NCBI RefSeq assembly: GCF_007673775.1
Contig: NZ_VEAF01000004.1
Span: 373,451 to 437,450, forward strand
Direction: 5' to 3'
Length of the DNA stretch: 64,000 bases
From: Curtobacterium sp. 9128
Lineage (GTDB): Bacteria; Actinomycetota; Actinomycetes; Actinomycetales; Microbacteriaceae
The notes under the pieces are model-generated. The model was not told where the DNA came from and made no database searches. It saw nothing but the letters and a program-made list of their open reading frames with translations. Of the stretch, positions 44,905-53,789 are shown one piece after another. A program made the translations under genes and the position numbers. How positions within the stretch are numbered: the stretch's first letter is position 1; each line of letters starts with the position of its first letter.

Positions 44905-46425
44905 ATGAAGCTCGAACTCCGCGGCATCACGAAGCGGTTCGGCCCCCTGGTCGCGAACGACCACATCTCCCTCACCGTCGAACCGGGCGAGGTGCACTGC
45001 CTCCTCGGGGAGAACGGCGCCGGCAAGTCCACCCTGATGAACGTGCTCTACGGCATGTACCAGGCGGAGGAGGGCGAGATCCTCCTGGACGACGTCGTCC
45101 AGGACTTCGACGGCCCCGGTGACGCGATGCGTGCCGGGATCGGCATGGTCCACCAGCACTTCATGCTCGTGCCGGTGTTCACGGTCGCCGAGAACGTCAT
45201 GCTCGGGCAGGAGGAGACGGCGTTCGGCGGGCGCCTCGACCTCGCCGGAGCCCGGCGCCGCGTCCGCGAGATCTCCGAGCGCTTCGGGTTCGACGTCGAC
45301 CCCGACGCCCGGGTCGAGGACCTGCCCGTCGGCGTCCAGCAGCGCGTCGAGATCATCAAGGCGCTGTCCCGGGACGCCTCCGTGCTCGTGTTCGACGAGC
45401 CGACGGCCGTCCTCACGCCGCAGGAGACCGACGAGCTGATGGGCATCATGCGCCAGCTCCGCGAGGCCGGCACCGCGATCGTCTTCATCACCCACAAGCT
45501 CCGCGAGGTCCGCGAGGTCGCCGACCGCATCACCGTCATCCGGCTCGGCAAGGTCGTCGGCGAGGCGTCGCCCACCGCGACGAACAACGAGCTCGCCGCG
45601 CTCATGGTCGGTCGCGCCGTCTCCCTCGTCGTCGAGAAGGAGCCGTCCACCGGTGGCGAGGACGCCCTCGTCGTCGAGGGCGTCACCGTGACCGACCCGT
45701 CCGGCATCGTGCTCGTCGACGACGTGTCGTTCACCGTCCGTCGCGGCGAGGTCCTCGCGATCGCGGGCGTGCAGGGCAACGGGCAGACCGAGCTGACCGA
45801 GGCGATCCTCGGCCTCGAGCACCTGCGCTCCGGGCGCATCACGCTCGACGGCAGCGAGATCAGCGGCCGCAGCGTGAAGCAGATCCTCGACGCGGGCGTC
45901 GGGTTCGTCCCCGAGGACCGCAAGGAGGACGGGCTGGTCGGTGAGTTCACCATCGCCGAGAACCTCATGCTCGACCGCGCGGACCACGCCGAGTTCGTCC
46001 GAGCCGGCACCATCCGGGCCGCCGAGCGCGACGCGTTCGCCGACGCGGCGATCGCCGAGTTCGACATCCGAACGCCCTCGCGTGCGACGGCGGCCGGTCG
46101 GCTCTCCGGCGGCAACCAGCAGAAGATCGTGCTGGCCCGGGAGCTCAGCCGCGAGCTCCGGCTGTTCGTCGCCGCGCAGCCCACGCGCGGCATCGACGTC
46201 GGGTCGATCGAGTTCGTGCACAAGCGCATCGTCGCCACCCGCGACTCCGGCGTCCCGGTCATCGTCGTCTCCACCGAGCTCGACGAGGTCGTGGCCCTGG
46301 CGGACCGCATCGCCGTCATGTACCGCGGCACGATCATCGGCATCGTCCCCGCCGACACCCCCCGTGACGTCCTCGGTCTCATGATGGCCGGGGAACTGCC
46401 CGAAGGAACGGAGCTGGCCGCGTGA
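44905..46425 (+). CDS. nucleoside ABC importer ATP-binding protein (two NBDs)
   Basis: 506 aa. Two fused nucleotide-binding domains as in sugar- and nucleoside-type importers. NBD1 has GENGAGKST, VGVQQRVEI as signature, VLVFDEPTAVL and THK. NBD2 has a degenerate Walker A (GVQGNGQTE) but an intact LSGGNQQK signature and AAQPTRGID. The pattern matches NupA/YufO-like proteins paired with BMP lipoproteins. The start at 44905 has only a distant AGGA. It overlaps the first permease by GTGA. Confidence 0.93.
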   Translation: MKLELRGITKRFGPLVANDHISLTVEPGEVHCLLGENGAGKSTLMNVLYGMYQAEEGEILLDDVVQDFDGPGDAMRAGIGMVHQHFMLVPVFTVAENVMLGQEETAFGGRLDLAGARRRVREISERFGFDVDPDARVEDLPVGVQQRVEIIKALSRDASVLVFDEPTAVLTPQETDELMGIMRQLREAGTAIVFITHKLREVREVADRITVIRLGKVVGEASPTATNNELAALMVGRAVSLVVEKEPSTGGEDALVVEGVTVTDPSGIVLVDDVSFTVRRGEVLAIAGVQGNGQTELTEAILGLEHLRSGRITLDGSEISGRSVKQILDAGVGFVPEDRKEDGLVGEFTIAENLMLDRADHAEFVRAGTIRAAERDAFADAAIAEFDIRTPSRATAAGRLSGGNQQKIVLARELSRELRLFVAAQPTRGIDVGSIEFVHKRIVATRDSGVPVIVVSTELDEVVALADRIAVMYRGTIIGIVPADTPRDVLGLMMAGELPEGTELAA

Positions 46426-47771
46426 GCACCCCCACGCCCCCCGAGAACGACCCCACGACGGACGTCACCACCGACGACCGGCTGCAGGACGTCGAGGGCA
46501 CGCCTCACCTCATGACGGACTCCGCGGCCGACACCGAGCGTCGCGCCGGGGCCCCGACGGCAGCGGGGGACCGCTGGCACGCCGCCCTGCAGAGCATCAT
46601 GAACGGCTCCGTGCTCGTCACGGTGCTCGCCGTCGTCCTCGCGCTCGTCGCCTGCGGCATCCTCATCGCCCTCACCGACCCCGGTGTGCAGCAGGCGTCC
46701 GGCTACTTCTTCGCCCGGCCCGCCGACACCTTCCGTGCCATCGGCACCGCGGTCGGCGGCTCGTACGCCTCGCTGTTCCAGGGGTCCGTCGTGAACTTCG
46801 GCGCGAGCTCGTTCGCTCAGGCGATCGTCCCGATCACCCGCTCGGTCGACTACGCCGTGCCGCTCATCGCCGCCGGTCTCGGCATCGCGCTGTCGTTCCG
46901 CGCCGGCCTGTTCAACATCGGTGGCCAGGGGCAGATCCTGATGGGCGCAGCGGCCGCCGGTTGGGTCGGCTTCGCGTTCGACCTGCCCGCGGTCATCCAC
47001 ATCCCGCTCACCATCCTCGCCGGCATCGTCGGCGGCGCGGTGTGGGGCGGCATCGTCGGCGTGCTCAAGGCCCGCACCGGTGCCAACGAGGTCGTCCTGA
47101 CGATCATGCTCAACTACGTCGCGCTCTACCTGGTCAGCTACCTCCTGCGCACCCCGGGCCTCCTGCAGGCCCCCGGCAGCCCGAACCCGATCTCGCCCGC
47201 CATGAAGGAGTCGGCCGTGCTGCCGCAGCTCTTCGGCCCGCGGTACGGCGTCGACCTCGGCTTCGTCGTGGCGATCATCGCGGTGGTCGTCGTGTGGTGG
47301 CTCGTCAACAAGTCCTCGCTCGGCTTCCGCTTCCGCACCATCGGTGAGAACCCGCGCGCCGCCCGCGTCGCCGGCATGAGCGTGCCGTCGCTGACGATCT
47401 GGGTGCTGGTCATCTCCGGAGCGCTCGTCGGCATCGCCGGCGCCTACCAGGTGCAGGGCGCCGTCACGAGCGGCTTCACGTCGAACATCGACGCCGGCAT
47501 CGGCTTCGACGCGATCACGGTCGCGCTCCTCGGCCGTTCGAAGCCGTGGGGCACGTTCTGGGCGGCGATCCTGTTCGGCGTCCTCAAGAACGGCGGCTAC
47601 GCCATGCAGGCCGCGAACGGCATCCCGATCGACATCGTCAGCGTCATCCAGGCACTCATCGTGCTGTTCATCGCGGCTCCGCCGCTCGTCCGCGCGATCT
47701 TCCGGATCCCGCAGCCCGGCGCCCGTCGCAAGGCGTCCAGGAAGTCCCAGCGGAAGGCGGTCGCCGCGTGA
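46422..47771 (+). CDS. nucleoside ABC importer permease 1
   Basis: 449 aa. A polar ~60-residue N-terminal segment is followed by about nine helices of the BPD_transp_2 family, including FRAGLFNIGGQGQILMGA, a conserved motif of nucleoside permeases, and GANEVVLTIMLNYVALYL. It ends with a basic cytoplasmic tail. GTGA overlaps at both ends couple it to the ATPase and second permease. Confidence 0.93.
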   Translation: MSTPTPPENDPTTDVTTDDRLQDVEGTPHLMTDSAADTERRAGAPTAAGDRWHAALQSIMNGSVLVTVLAVVLALVACGILIALTDPGVQQASGYFFARPADTFRAIGTAVGGSYASLFQGSVVNFGASSFAQAIVPITRSVDYAVPLIAAGLGIALSFRAGLFNIGGQGQILMGAAAAGWVGFAFDLPAVIHIPLTILAGIVGGAVWGGIVGVLKARTGANEVVLTIMLNYVALYLVSYLLRTPGLLQAPGSPNPISPAMKESAVLPQLFGPRYGVDLGFVVAIIAVVVVWWLVNKSSLGFRFRTIGENPRAARVAGMSVPSLTIWVLVISGALVGIAGAYQVQGAVTSGFTSNIDAGIGFDAITVALLGRSKPWGTFWAAILFGVLKNGGYAMQAANGIPIDIVSVIQALIVLFIAAPPLVRAIFRIPQPGARRKASRKSQRKAVAA

Positions 47772-49060
47772 GCACCCTCAGCCCATCGATGCCCTCGGGA
47801 GCGCAGGTCCTCGCCGACCGCACCGTCGAGTCCACCCGGAGCTGGAAGGCCCCGATCGCGTTCGCCGTCTTCACGGTCCTCGCGCTCGTGTTCTTCGTGC
47901 TGCTCGGTCGCGACGGGTCGGCGACGTTCCGACTGGCGAACGCCGGTGACTTCGTGCAGCTGCCGGACGTGCGCCTGCCGGCGACCGGCACCGGCATCGT
48001 CGTCACCGTGCTGCTGGCCCTGGCCACCGTCGTCGCGTTCCTCCAGGTGCGCGGCTTCCGCAAGGTGCCCCTCTGGGTCACGAGCGTCTTCGCGATCCTG
48101 TTCGTCGTCGGGTTCCTCACGTGGGCCGCGGCCGGCGCGACGATCCCGCTGCCCGGCCTGCTCGTCGGGGCGCTCGGGCTCAGCGTGCCGCTCGTCTTCG
48201 GTGCCCTCGGCGGTGTCATCTCCGAGCGCGTCGGCGTGGTCAACATCGCGATCGAGGGCCAGTTCCTCGCCGGCGCCTTCGTCTCCGCGATGATCGGCTC
48301 GCTGACGGGCTCCGCCTGGGTCGGTCTCGTCGGCGCGCTCGTGGCCGGTGTCCTGGTGTCGTTCGTCCTCGCGGCGTTCAGCATCAAGTACCTCGTCGAC
48401 CAGGTCATCGTCGGTGTCGTCATCAACGCGTTCATCTCCGGACTGACCGGCTTCCTGTACTCGCAGGTGCTCTCACCGGCCGAGCAGACGCTCAACGTCG
48501 GGATCCGGTTCCCGGTCCTGCCGATCCCGGTGCTGCACCAGATCCCGGTCATCGGTCCGGTGTTCTTCGAGCAGAACGTCATCGTGTACCTGGCGTACGT
48601 CGCCGTGGCCGTCGTGACGTTCGCCCTGTTCAAGACCCGCTGGGGCCTCCGCCTCCGCGCGGTCGGCGAGCACCCGCAGGCCGCCGACACGGTCGGCATC
48701 AACGTGCTCAGCACGCGCTTCTGGAACGTGTCGCTCGCCGGAGCCATCGCCGGTCTCGGCGGTGCGTACTTCACGCTCGGGTCGGTCGGTCCGTTCGCGA
48801 AGGACATGACGGCGGGCGCCGGCTACATCGCCCTCGCCGCGGTCATCTTCGGTCGCTGGGACCCGATCCGGGCGACGCTGGCAGCGCTGCTGTTCGGTTT
48901 CGCGTCGAACCTGCAGAACGTCCTCGGGTCGATCAACTCGCCCGTGCCGAGCGAGTTCCTGCTCATGCTGCCCTACGTGGTGACGATCTTCGCGGTGGCC
49001 GGCCTGGTCGGACAGTCGCGTGGTCCCGCCGCGTCGGGCAAGCCGTACATCAAGAGCTAG
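47768..49060 (+). CDS. nucleoside ABC importer permease 2
   Basis: 430 aa, BPD_transp_2 family. An extra hydrophobic N-terminal part (~first 120 residues, three helices) precedes the core with GVISERVGVVNIAIEGQFLAGAF and DQVIVGVVINAFISGLTGFLY. It forms the membrane channel with permease 1. The stop is 16 nt before cdd. Confidence 0.93.
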   Translation: MSTLSPSMPSGAQVLADRTVESTRSWKAPIAFAVFTVLALVFFVLLGRDGSATFRLANAGDFVQLPDVRLPATGTGIVVTVLLALATVVAFLQVRGFRKVPLWVTSVFAILFVVGFLTWAAAGATIPLPGLLVGALGLSVPLVFGALGGVISERVGVVNIAIEGQFLAGAFVSAMIGSLTGSAWVGLVGALVAGVLVSFVLAAFSIKYLVDQVIVGVVINAFISGLTGFLYSQVLSPAEQTLNVGIRFPVLPIPVLHQIPVIGPVFFEQNVIVYLAYVAVAVVTFALFKTRWGLRLRAVGEHPQAADTVGINVLSTRFWNVSLAGAIAGLGGAYFTLGSVGPFAKDMTAGAGYIALAAVIFGRWDPIRATLAALLFGFASNLQNVLGSINSPVPSEFLLMLPYVVTIFAVAGLVGQSRGPAASGKPYIKS

Positions 49061-49076
49061 CCAGGAGGCCCGACCC

Positions 49077-49646
49077 ATGTCCGACACGAACGCATCCGGT
49101 GAGCAGACGGCGGGCGAGCCCGCCTGGACCGACCCGGCCACCGGGCCCACGCCGCCGGTTCCGGAGCGACGCGCCAGCGGCGGTCCGGCCGTGCCGGTGG
49201 GGAACCTCCAGTCCGGTACAGCGGGCACGTTCAACGCGAGCGTCGACGTCGACTGGACCGCCCTGCGGGAGGCCGCGACCGCGGCCATGGGCCGCGCCTA
49301 CGCGCCGTACTCGTCCTTCCCCGTCGGCGCTGCGGCCCTGACCGACGACGGTCGGATCGTCTCCGGCTGCAACGTGGAGAACGCCTCGTACGGCGTCACG
49401 CTCTGCGCGGAGTGCTCGCTCGTGTCGCAGCTGCACATGACCGGCGGCGGGAAGCTCGTCGCGTTCACCTGCGTGGACGGCGACGGCGCGACGCTCATGC
49501 CGTGCGGCCGGTGCCGGCAGCTGCTGTTCGAACACTCCACCGAGGGCATGCTGCTCGAGACCGTCTCCGGCATCCGCACCATCGACGAGGTCCTCCCCGA
49601 CGCCTTCGGCCCGCGGACCCTCGCCACCTACCACCAGGAGCACTGA
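49077..49646 (+). CDS. cdd: cytidine deaminase with N-terminal extension
   Basis: 189 aa; the homotetrameric type is usually ~130. The catalytic core (from ~residue 58) has NVENASYGVTLCAE with the zinc Cys and catalytic Glu, and PCGRCRQ with the other two Cys. The first ~57 residues are Pro/Gly/Ser-rich and look unstructured. The start is well supported by AGGAGG 8 nt upstream, so the extension is probably real. Converts imported cytidine to uridine for DeoA and related steps. Confidence 0.94.
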   Translation: MSDTNASGEQTAGEPAWTDPATGPTPPVPERRASGGPAVPVGNLQSGTAGTFNASVDVDWTALREAATAAMGRAYAPYSSFPVGAAALTDDGRIVSGCNVENASYGVTLCAECSLVSQLHMTGGGKLVAFTCVDGDGATLMPCGRCRQLLFEHSTEGMLLETVSGIRTIDEVLPDAFGPRTLATYHQEH

Positions 49647-49647
49647 C

Positions 49648-50934
49648 ATGGCCGTCGAGCCGTTCGACACCGTCGACCTCATCCGCACGAAGCGCTCGGG
49701 CGGCGCGCTGGGCACGTCGGAGATCGACTGGCTCGTCGACGCCTACACGCGTGGCTACGTCGAGGATCCGCAGATGGCGGCCCTCGCGATGGCGATCTTC
49801 CTGAACGGCATGGAGCGACGGGAGATCAAGGACCTGACGCTCGCGATGATCGCGTCGGGGGAGCGGATGTCGTTCGGCTCGCTCGGGAAGACGACCGTCG
49901 ACAAGCACTCCACCGGTGGTGTCGGCGACAAGATCACGCTGCCGCTCGCACCGCTCGTGGCGTCCTTCGGCGTCGCCGTGCCGCAGCTGTCCGGTCGGGG
50001 TCTCGGGCACACCGGCGGCACGCTCGACAAGCTCGAGTCGATCCCGGGCTGGCAGGCGGCGCTCTCGAACGACCGCATGATGCAGGTGCTCGCCGACGTC
50101 GGCGCCGTCATCTGCGCGGCCGGGTCCGGGCTCGCCCCGGCGGACAAGAAGCTGTACGCGCTCCGGGACATCACCGGCACCGTCGAGTGCATCCCGCTCA
50201 TCGCGTCGAGCATCATGTCGAAGAAGATCGCCGAGGGCACCGGAGCGCTCGTGCTCGACGTGAAGTTCGGCTCCGGCGCGTTCATGCCCACGTACGAGGC
50301 CTCGCGCGAGCTCGCGCAGACGATGGTCGACCTCGGGAAGGACGCCGGCGTGGCCACCTCGGCGCTCCTGACGGACATGGAGGTCCCGCTCGGCCTGACG
50401 ATCGGCAACGCGCTCGAGGTGCGGGAGTCCGTCGAGGTCCTGGCCGGCGGCGGCCCGGCGGACGTCGTGGCGTTGACCGTGTCGCTCGCGGAGGAGATGC
50501 TCCGCCTGGCCGGACTGCCGGACGCGGACCCCGCCGCAGCGTTGGCGGACGGACGGGCGATGGACACCTGGCGCCGGATGATCCAGGCGCAGGGCGGGGA
50601 CCCGGACGCCGCGCTGCCGGTCGCCCGGGAGCAGCACGTCGTGACCGCGCCGACCTCGGGCGTGCTCGCCACGCAGGAGGCGCTGCCGTTCGGGATCGCC
50701 GCGTGGCGGCTCGGTGCGGGCCGGGCACGCGCGCAGGACCCGGTGCAGGCGGGCGCCGGCATCGAGCTGCACGCCAAGCCCGGCGACGCGGTGACCGAGG
50801 GACAGCCGCTCTGGACCCTGCACACCGACGAGCCCTCGCGCTTCGACCGGGCGCTGGAGTCGCTCGAGGGGGCGTGGAGCATCGGGACGTCGGCCGAGCC
50901 GCGCGGGTCGATCGTGCGCGAGCGCATCCAGTAG
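49648..50934 (+). CDS. deoA: thymidine / pyrimidine-nucleoside phosphorylase
   Basis: 428 aa. Splits thymidine (and perhaps uridine) into base and pentose-1-phosphate. Signature SGRGLGHTGGTLDKLES and phosphate-binding KHSTGGVGDK are intact. It starts 1 nt after the cdd stop. The pentose-1-phosphate it makes is the substrate of the mutase encoded at the end of the cluster. Confidence 0.96.
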   Translation: MAVEPFDTVDLIRTKRSGGALGTSEIDWLVDAYTRGYVEDPQMAALAMAIFLNGMERREIKDLTLAMIASGERMSFGSLGKTTVDKHSTGGVGDKITLPLAPLVASFGVAVPQLSGRGLGHTGGTLDKLESIPGWQAALSNDRMMQVLADVGAVICAAGSGLAPADKKLYALRDITGTVECIPLIASSIMSKKIAEGTGALVLDVKFGSGAFMPTYEASRELAQTMVDLGKDAGVATSALLTDMEVPLGLTIGNALEVRESVEVLAGGGPADVVALTVSLAEEMLRLAGLPDADPAAALADGRAMDTWRRMIQAQGGDPDAALPVAREQHVVTAPTSGVLATQEALPFGIAAWRLGAGRARAQDPVQAGAGIELHAKPGDAVTEGQPLWTLHTDEPSRFDRALESLEGAWSIGTSAEPRGSIVRERIQ

Positions 50935-50949
50935 CCCGACCGAGGTGCG

Positions 50950-50987
50950 CCGTTCTCCGGACCGGGTGCCCCGTTCTCCGGACCGGG
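50950..50987 (+). repeat. two 17-bp direct repeats between deoA and add
   Basis: CCGTTCTCCGGACCGGG at 50950-50966 and again at 50971-50987, 21 bp apart, in a 155-bp gap. Each contains the palindrome CCGGACCGG-like core. It could be an operator pair or a weak terminator. The remainder of the gap carries the add promoter. Confidence 0.5.
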
Positions 50988-51076
50988 CTGCGCCGGTTCG
51001 TCCACATGTGGCGAGCCTCCAGCCCGTCGTCCACGATCCTGTGGGACGTCACCGGCGAGGCGGACGCGCGCACCGA

Positions 51077-51082
51077 TAGCCT
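51077..51082 (+). promoter_or_regulatory. -10 box for leaderless add mRNA
   Basis: TAGCCT ends 7 nt before the ATG of add, without a Shine-Dalgarno. It marks a likely internal promoter that splits the salvage cluster. Confidence 0.45.
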
Positions 51083-51089
51083 GGTCGAC

Positions 51090-52205
51090 ATGAGCGCCGA
51101 CGACGCACCCACGTACCGACTGCCCGACGCGGGCGCCGTGATCAACGACCTGCCCAAGGTCTCGCTGCACGACCACCTCGACGGCGGACTCCGTCCCGGG
51201 ACGATCATCGAGCTCGCGGACGCCGCCGGTGTCACGCTGCCGACGACCGACGCCGCCGAACTCGGCACGTGGTTCAGCGACCAGGCGAACTCCGGCTCGC
51301 TCGTCGAGTACCTGAAGACCTTCGACGTCACCACCGCCGTGATGCAGACCGAGCACGGGCTGACCCGGGTCGCGCGCGAGTTCGTCGAGGACCTCGTCGC
51401 CGACGGCGTCGTGTACGGCGAGATCCGGTGGGCACCGGAGCAGCACCTGCAGGGTGGGCTCACGCTCGACCAGACCGTGGAGGCCGTGCAGGCCGGCATC
51501 GAGGAAGCCGTCGTCGCCGCCGACGGCGCGATCCGCATCGGTCAGCTCGTCACCGCGATGCGCCACGCCGACCGGGCGCTCGAGATCGCCGAGCTCGCCG
51601 TGCGCCACCGCGACCACGGCGTCGTCGGGTTCGACATCGCCGGAGCCGAAGCCGGGTTCCCGGCGTCGAACCACCGCGCCGCCTTCGATCACCTGGCCGC
51701 CGAGCTCTTCCCGGTCACCGTGCACGCCGGCGAAGCCGACGGCGTCGCCTCGATCCGTTCGGCCCTCGTCGACGGTCGGGCGCTGCGGCTCGGGCACGGC
51801 GTCCGGATCTTCGAGGACATCCAGCTCTCCGACGCCGGCGACGGCTCGACGCTCGCCTCCCTCGGCGAGGTCGCCTCGTGGGTGCGCGACCGGGAGATCC
51901 CGCTCGAGCTCTCGCCGTCCTCGAACCTGCAGACCGGCGCCGTCGCCGCGTGGGGCGACGACCTCGCCGACCACCCGTTCGACGTCCTCTACCAGCTCGG
52001 GTTCCGCGTCACGGTGAACACGGACAACCGCCTGATGAGCAACACCTCGCTCACGAAGGAGCTCGCGTTGCTCGCCGGCACGTTCGGGTACGACCTCGAC
52101 GACCTCGCCGCGTTCCAGATCAACGCCGCGCTCGGGTCCTTCCTGCCGCTCGAGGACCGCGAGGAGATCATCTCGCTGATCACGTCCGGGTACGCGGAGG
52201 CCTGA
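51090..52205 (+). CDS. add: adenosine deaminase
   Basis: 371 aa. Deaminates adenosine to inosine. Metal-binding HDHLDGGL, VHAGEADG and the region VTVNTDNRLMS (where the E. coli enzyme has NTDDP) are in place. The ATG at 51090 was chosen over a much longer upstream frame because family similarity starts there. Its product feeds purine nucleoside phosphorylase two genes downstream. Confidence 0.95.
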   Translation: MSADDAPTYRLPDAGAVINDLPKVSLHDHLDGGLRPGTIIELADAAGVTLPTTDAAELGTWFSDQANSGSLVEYLKTFDVTTAVMQTEHGLTRVAREFVEDLVADGVVYGEIRWAPEQHLQGGLTLDQTVEAVQAGIEEAVVAADGAIRIGQLVTAMRHADRALEIAELAVRHRDHGVVGFDIAGAEAGFPASNHRAAFDHLAAELFPVTVHAGEADGVASIRSALVDGRALRLGHGVRIFEDIQLSDAGDGSTLASLGEVASWVRDREIPLELSPSSNLQTGAVAAWGDDLADHPFDVLYQLGFRVTVNTDNRLMSNTSLTKELALLAGTFGYDLDDLAAFQINAALGSFLPLEDREEIISLITSGYAEA

Positions 52206-52209
52206 CCGG

Positions 52210-52656
52210 ATGAGTCTGCCGCCGCTTCCCGACGAGGCCGTCGTGCTCGGGGCGTCCGCCCCGACGTGGCGTGACGCGCTCCGGCTCGCCGGAGGCGCGC
52301 TCGTCGCGTCGGGAGCGGCGACGGCTGCGTACACGGACGCGATGATCGCCATGGTCGAGGAACACGGACCGTACATCGTCATCGCCCCGGGTCTGGCCTT
52401 CGCCCACGCGCGCCCCGGTGCCGCGGTGCTCCGCGACGGTCTGGCGGTGGTCACGCTCGCCGAGCCCGTCGCGTTCGGCCACCCGCACAACGACCCCGTG
52501 TCGGTCGTCCTCGCGCTCTCGGTCGCCGAGATCGGCACGCACCTCGAGTCCATCGGCGACATCGCCAACCTCTTCAACGACCAGTCGACGACGTCGCGCC
52601 TGGCCGCGGCGGCGGCCCCCGCCGAGGTCCGCGCGATCATGGGGGTGTCCGCGTGA
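52210..52656 (+). CDS. orphan PTS EIIA domain protein
   Basis: 148 aa. Resembles the mannitol/fructose-type IIA fold, closest in look to ascorbate-type (SgaA/UlaC) IIA. The phospho-accepting His is H66 in GLAFAHARPGA. It starts 4 nt after add, with GGAGG inside the add 3' end, and overlaps the next gene by GTGA. No membrane IIC gene is in the cluster, so a transport role is unclear; a regulatory phosphorelay is one option. Confidence 0.85.
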   Translation: MSLPPLPDEAVVLGASAPTWRDALRLAGGALVASGAATAAYTDAMIAMVEEHGPYIVIAPGLAFAHARPGAAVLRDGLAVVTLAEPVAFGHPHNDPVSVVLALSVAEIGTHLESIGDIANLFNDQSTTSRLAAAAAPAEVRAIMGVSA

Positions 52657-52940
52657 AGATCGTGACCATCTGCGGGGCCGGCATCGGCGCGAGCGGCATC
52701 CTCAAGGTGAACGCCGAGAAGGCCCTGACGGCGCTCGGGCTTTCGGCCGAGGTCGTCGCCGCCGACGTCGCGTCGGTGCGCGCGGTGTCCGAGGACGCGA
52801 ACGTCATCCTGACGTCGCAGGAGTTCGTCGAGGCGATCGGCAGCACCTACGCCGAGGTCATCGTGATCCGGAACCACTTCGACCAGAGCGAGATCACCGC
52901 GGCGGTGGAGAAGGCGCTGGGGGAGTCACCGGCCCCGTAG
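52653..52940 (+). CDS. orphan PTS EIIB domain protein
   Basis: 95 aa. Ascorbate/galactitol-type IIB: phosphocysteine C7 in the loop ICGAGIGASGILK, followed by a small alpha/beta fold (VILTSQEFVEAI, VIVIRNHFDQSE). It pairs with the IIA just upstream. It is followed by punA, whose -10 hexamer includes this gene's TAG stop. The conserved phosphorylation residues suggest it is functional rather than decayed. Confidence 0.85.
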   Translation: MKIVTICGAGIGASGILKVNAEKALTALGLSAEVVAADVASVRAVSEDANVILTSQEFVEAIGSTYAEVIVIRNHFDQSEITAAVEKALGESPAP

Positions 52941-52943
52941 CAT
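52938..52943 (+). promoter_or_regulatory. -10 box of punA overlapping the IIB stop codon
   Basis: TAGCAT, 6 nt before the punA ATG; the first three bases are the preceding TAG stop. No Shine-Dalgarno precedes punA except GGGG at 52944. Confidence 0.4.
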
Positions 52944-52949
52944 GGGGCA

Positions 52950-53789
52950 ATGGCCAGCACGACCACCGACTCCAACCCGCTCAACGACCCGACCGTCGAC
53001 CCGTTCGACGTCGCCCGCGACGCCGCAGCCGTCATCGCGGACCGGTCCGGCATCGAGCGCCACGACATCGCCCTGACCCTCGGGTCCGGCTGGGGCAAGG
53101 CCGCCGACCTCATCGGCGAGACGGTGTCGTCGATCGACGCCGCCGACGTCCCGGGCTTCAGCGCGTCCGCGGTCCCCGGGCACTCCGGTACCGTCCGGTC
53201 GATCCGCCTCGCCGACGGCCGCCACGCGCTCGTCATCGGCGCGCGCACGCACTACTACGAGGGTCACGGCGTCCGTCGGGTCGTGCACAGCGTGCGGACC
53301 GCAGCGGCGACCGGTGCGACGACGATGGTGCTCACGAACGGTGCCGGTGGCATCAAGGAACACTGGACCCCCGGCACCCCGGTCCTGATCAACGACCACA
53401 TCAACCTCACGGCCGACAGCCCGCTCGAGGGCGCCACCTTCATCGACCTGACCGACCTCTACTCCGCTCGGCTCCGTGCCGTCGCCCGGTCGATCGACCC
53501 GTCGCTCGACGAGGGCGTGTACACGCAGTTCCGCGGCCCGCACTACGAGACCCCCGCCGAGGTCCAGATGGCGAAGGCGATCGGCGGGCACATCGTCGGC
53601 ATGTCCACCGCGCTCGAGGCGATCGCCGCGCGCCAGGCCGGGATGGAGGTCCTCGGCTTCTCCCTGATCACGAACCTCGCGGCGGGGATCCAGACGACGC
53701 CGCTGTCGCACGCCGAGGTCCTCGAGGCGGGTCGGACCGCCGAACCGGTGATCGCGGACCTGCTCGCGCGGGTGGTGGCGGCGCTGTGA
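52950..53789 (+). CDS. punA: purine-nucleoside phosphorylase (trimeric type)
   Basis: 279 aa. Converts inosine/guanosine plus phosphate to base and ribose-1-phosphate. Signature features: TLGSGWGKAADL, ARTHYYEGHG, LTNGAGGI and RGPHYETPAEVQMAKAIGG, with the purine-site VGMSTALEAIAAR and SLITNLAAG. The trimeric class takes 6-oxopurines, consistent with adenosine first being deaminated by Add. The stop overlaps the mutase start (GTGA). Confidence 0.96.
   Translation: MASTTTDSNPLNDPTVDPFDVARDAAAVIADRSGIERHDIALTLGSGWGKAADLIGETVSSIDAADVPGFSASAVPGHSGTVRSIRLADGRHALVIGARTHYYEGHGVRRVVHSVRTAAATGATTMVLTNGAGGIKEHWTPGTPVLINDHINLTADSPLEGATFIDLTDLYSARLRAVARSIDPSLDEGVYTQFRGPHYETPAEVQMAKAIGGHIVGMSTALEAIAARQAGMEVLGFSLITNLAAGIQTTPLSHAEVLEAGRTAEPVIADLLARVVAAL

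Noticed and set aside
43753..46221. 822-aa minus-strand frame over the nucleoside importer genes
   Set aside because: Antisense shadow of the BMP lipoprotein and ATPase genes; no start signal or family motif.
50950..50987. Start of a CRISPR array
   Set aside because: Only two 17-bp units with 4-bp spacing; no spacers and no cas genes.
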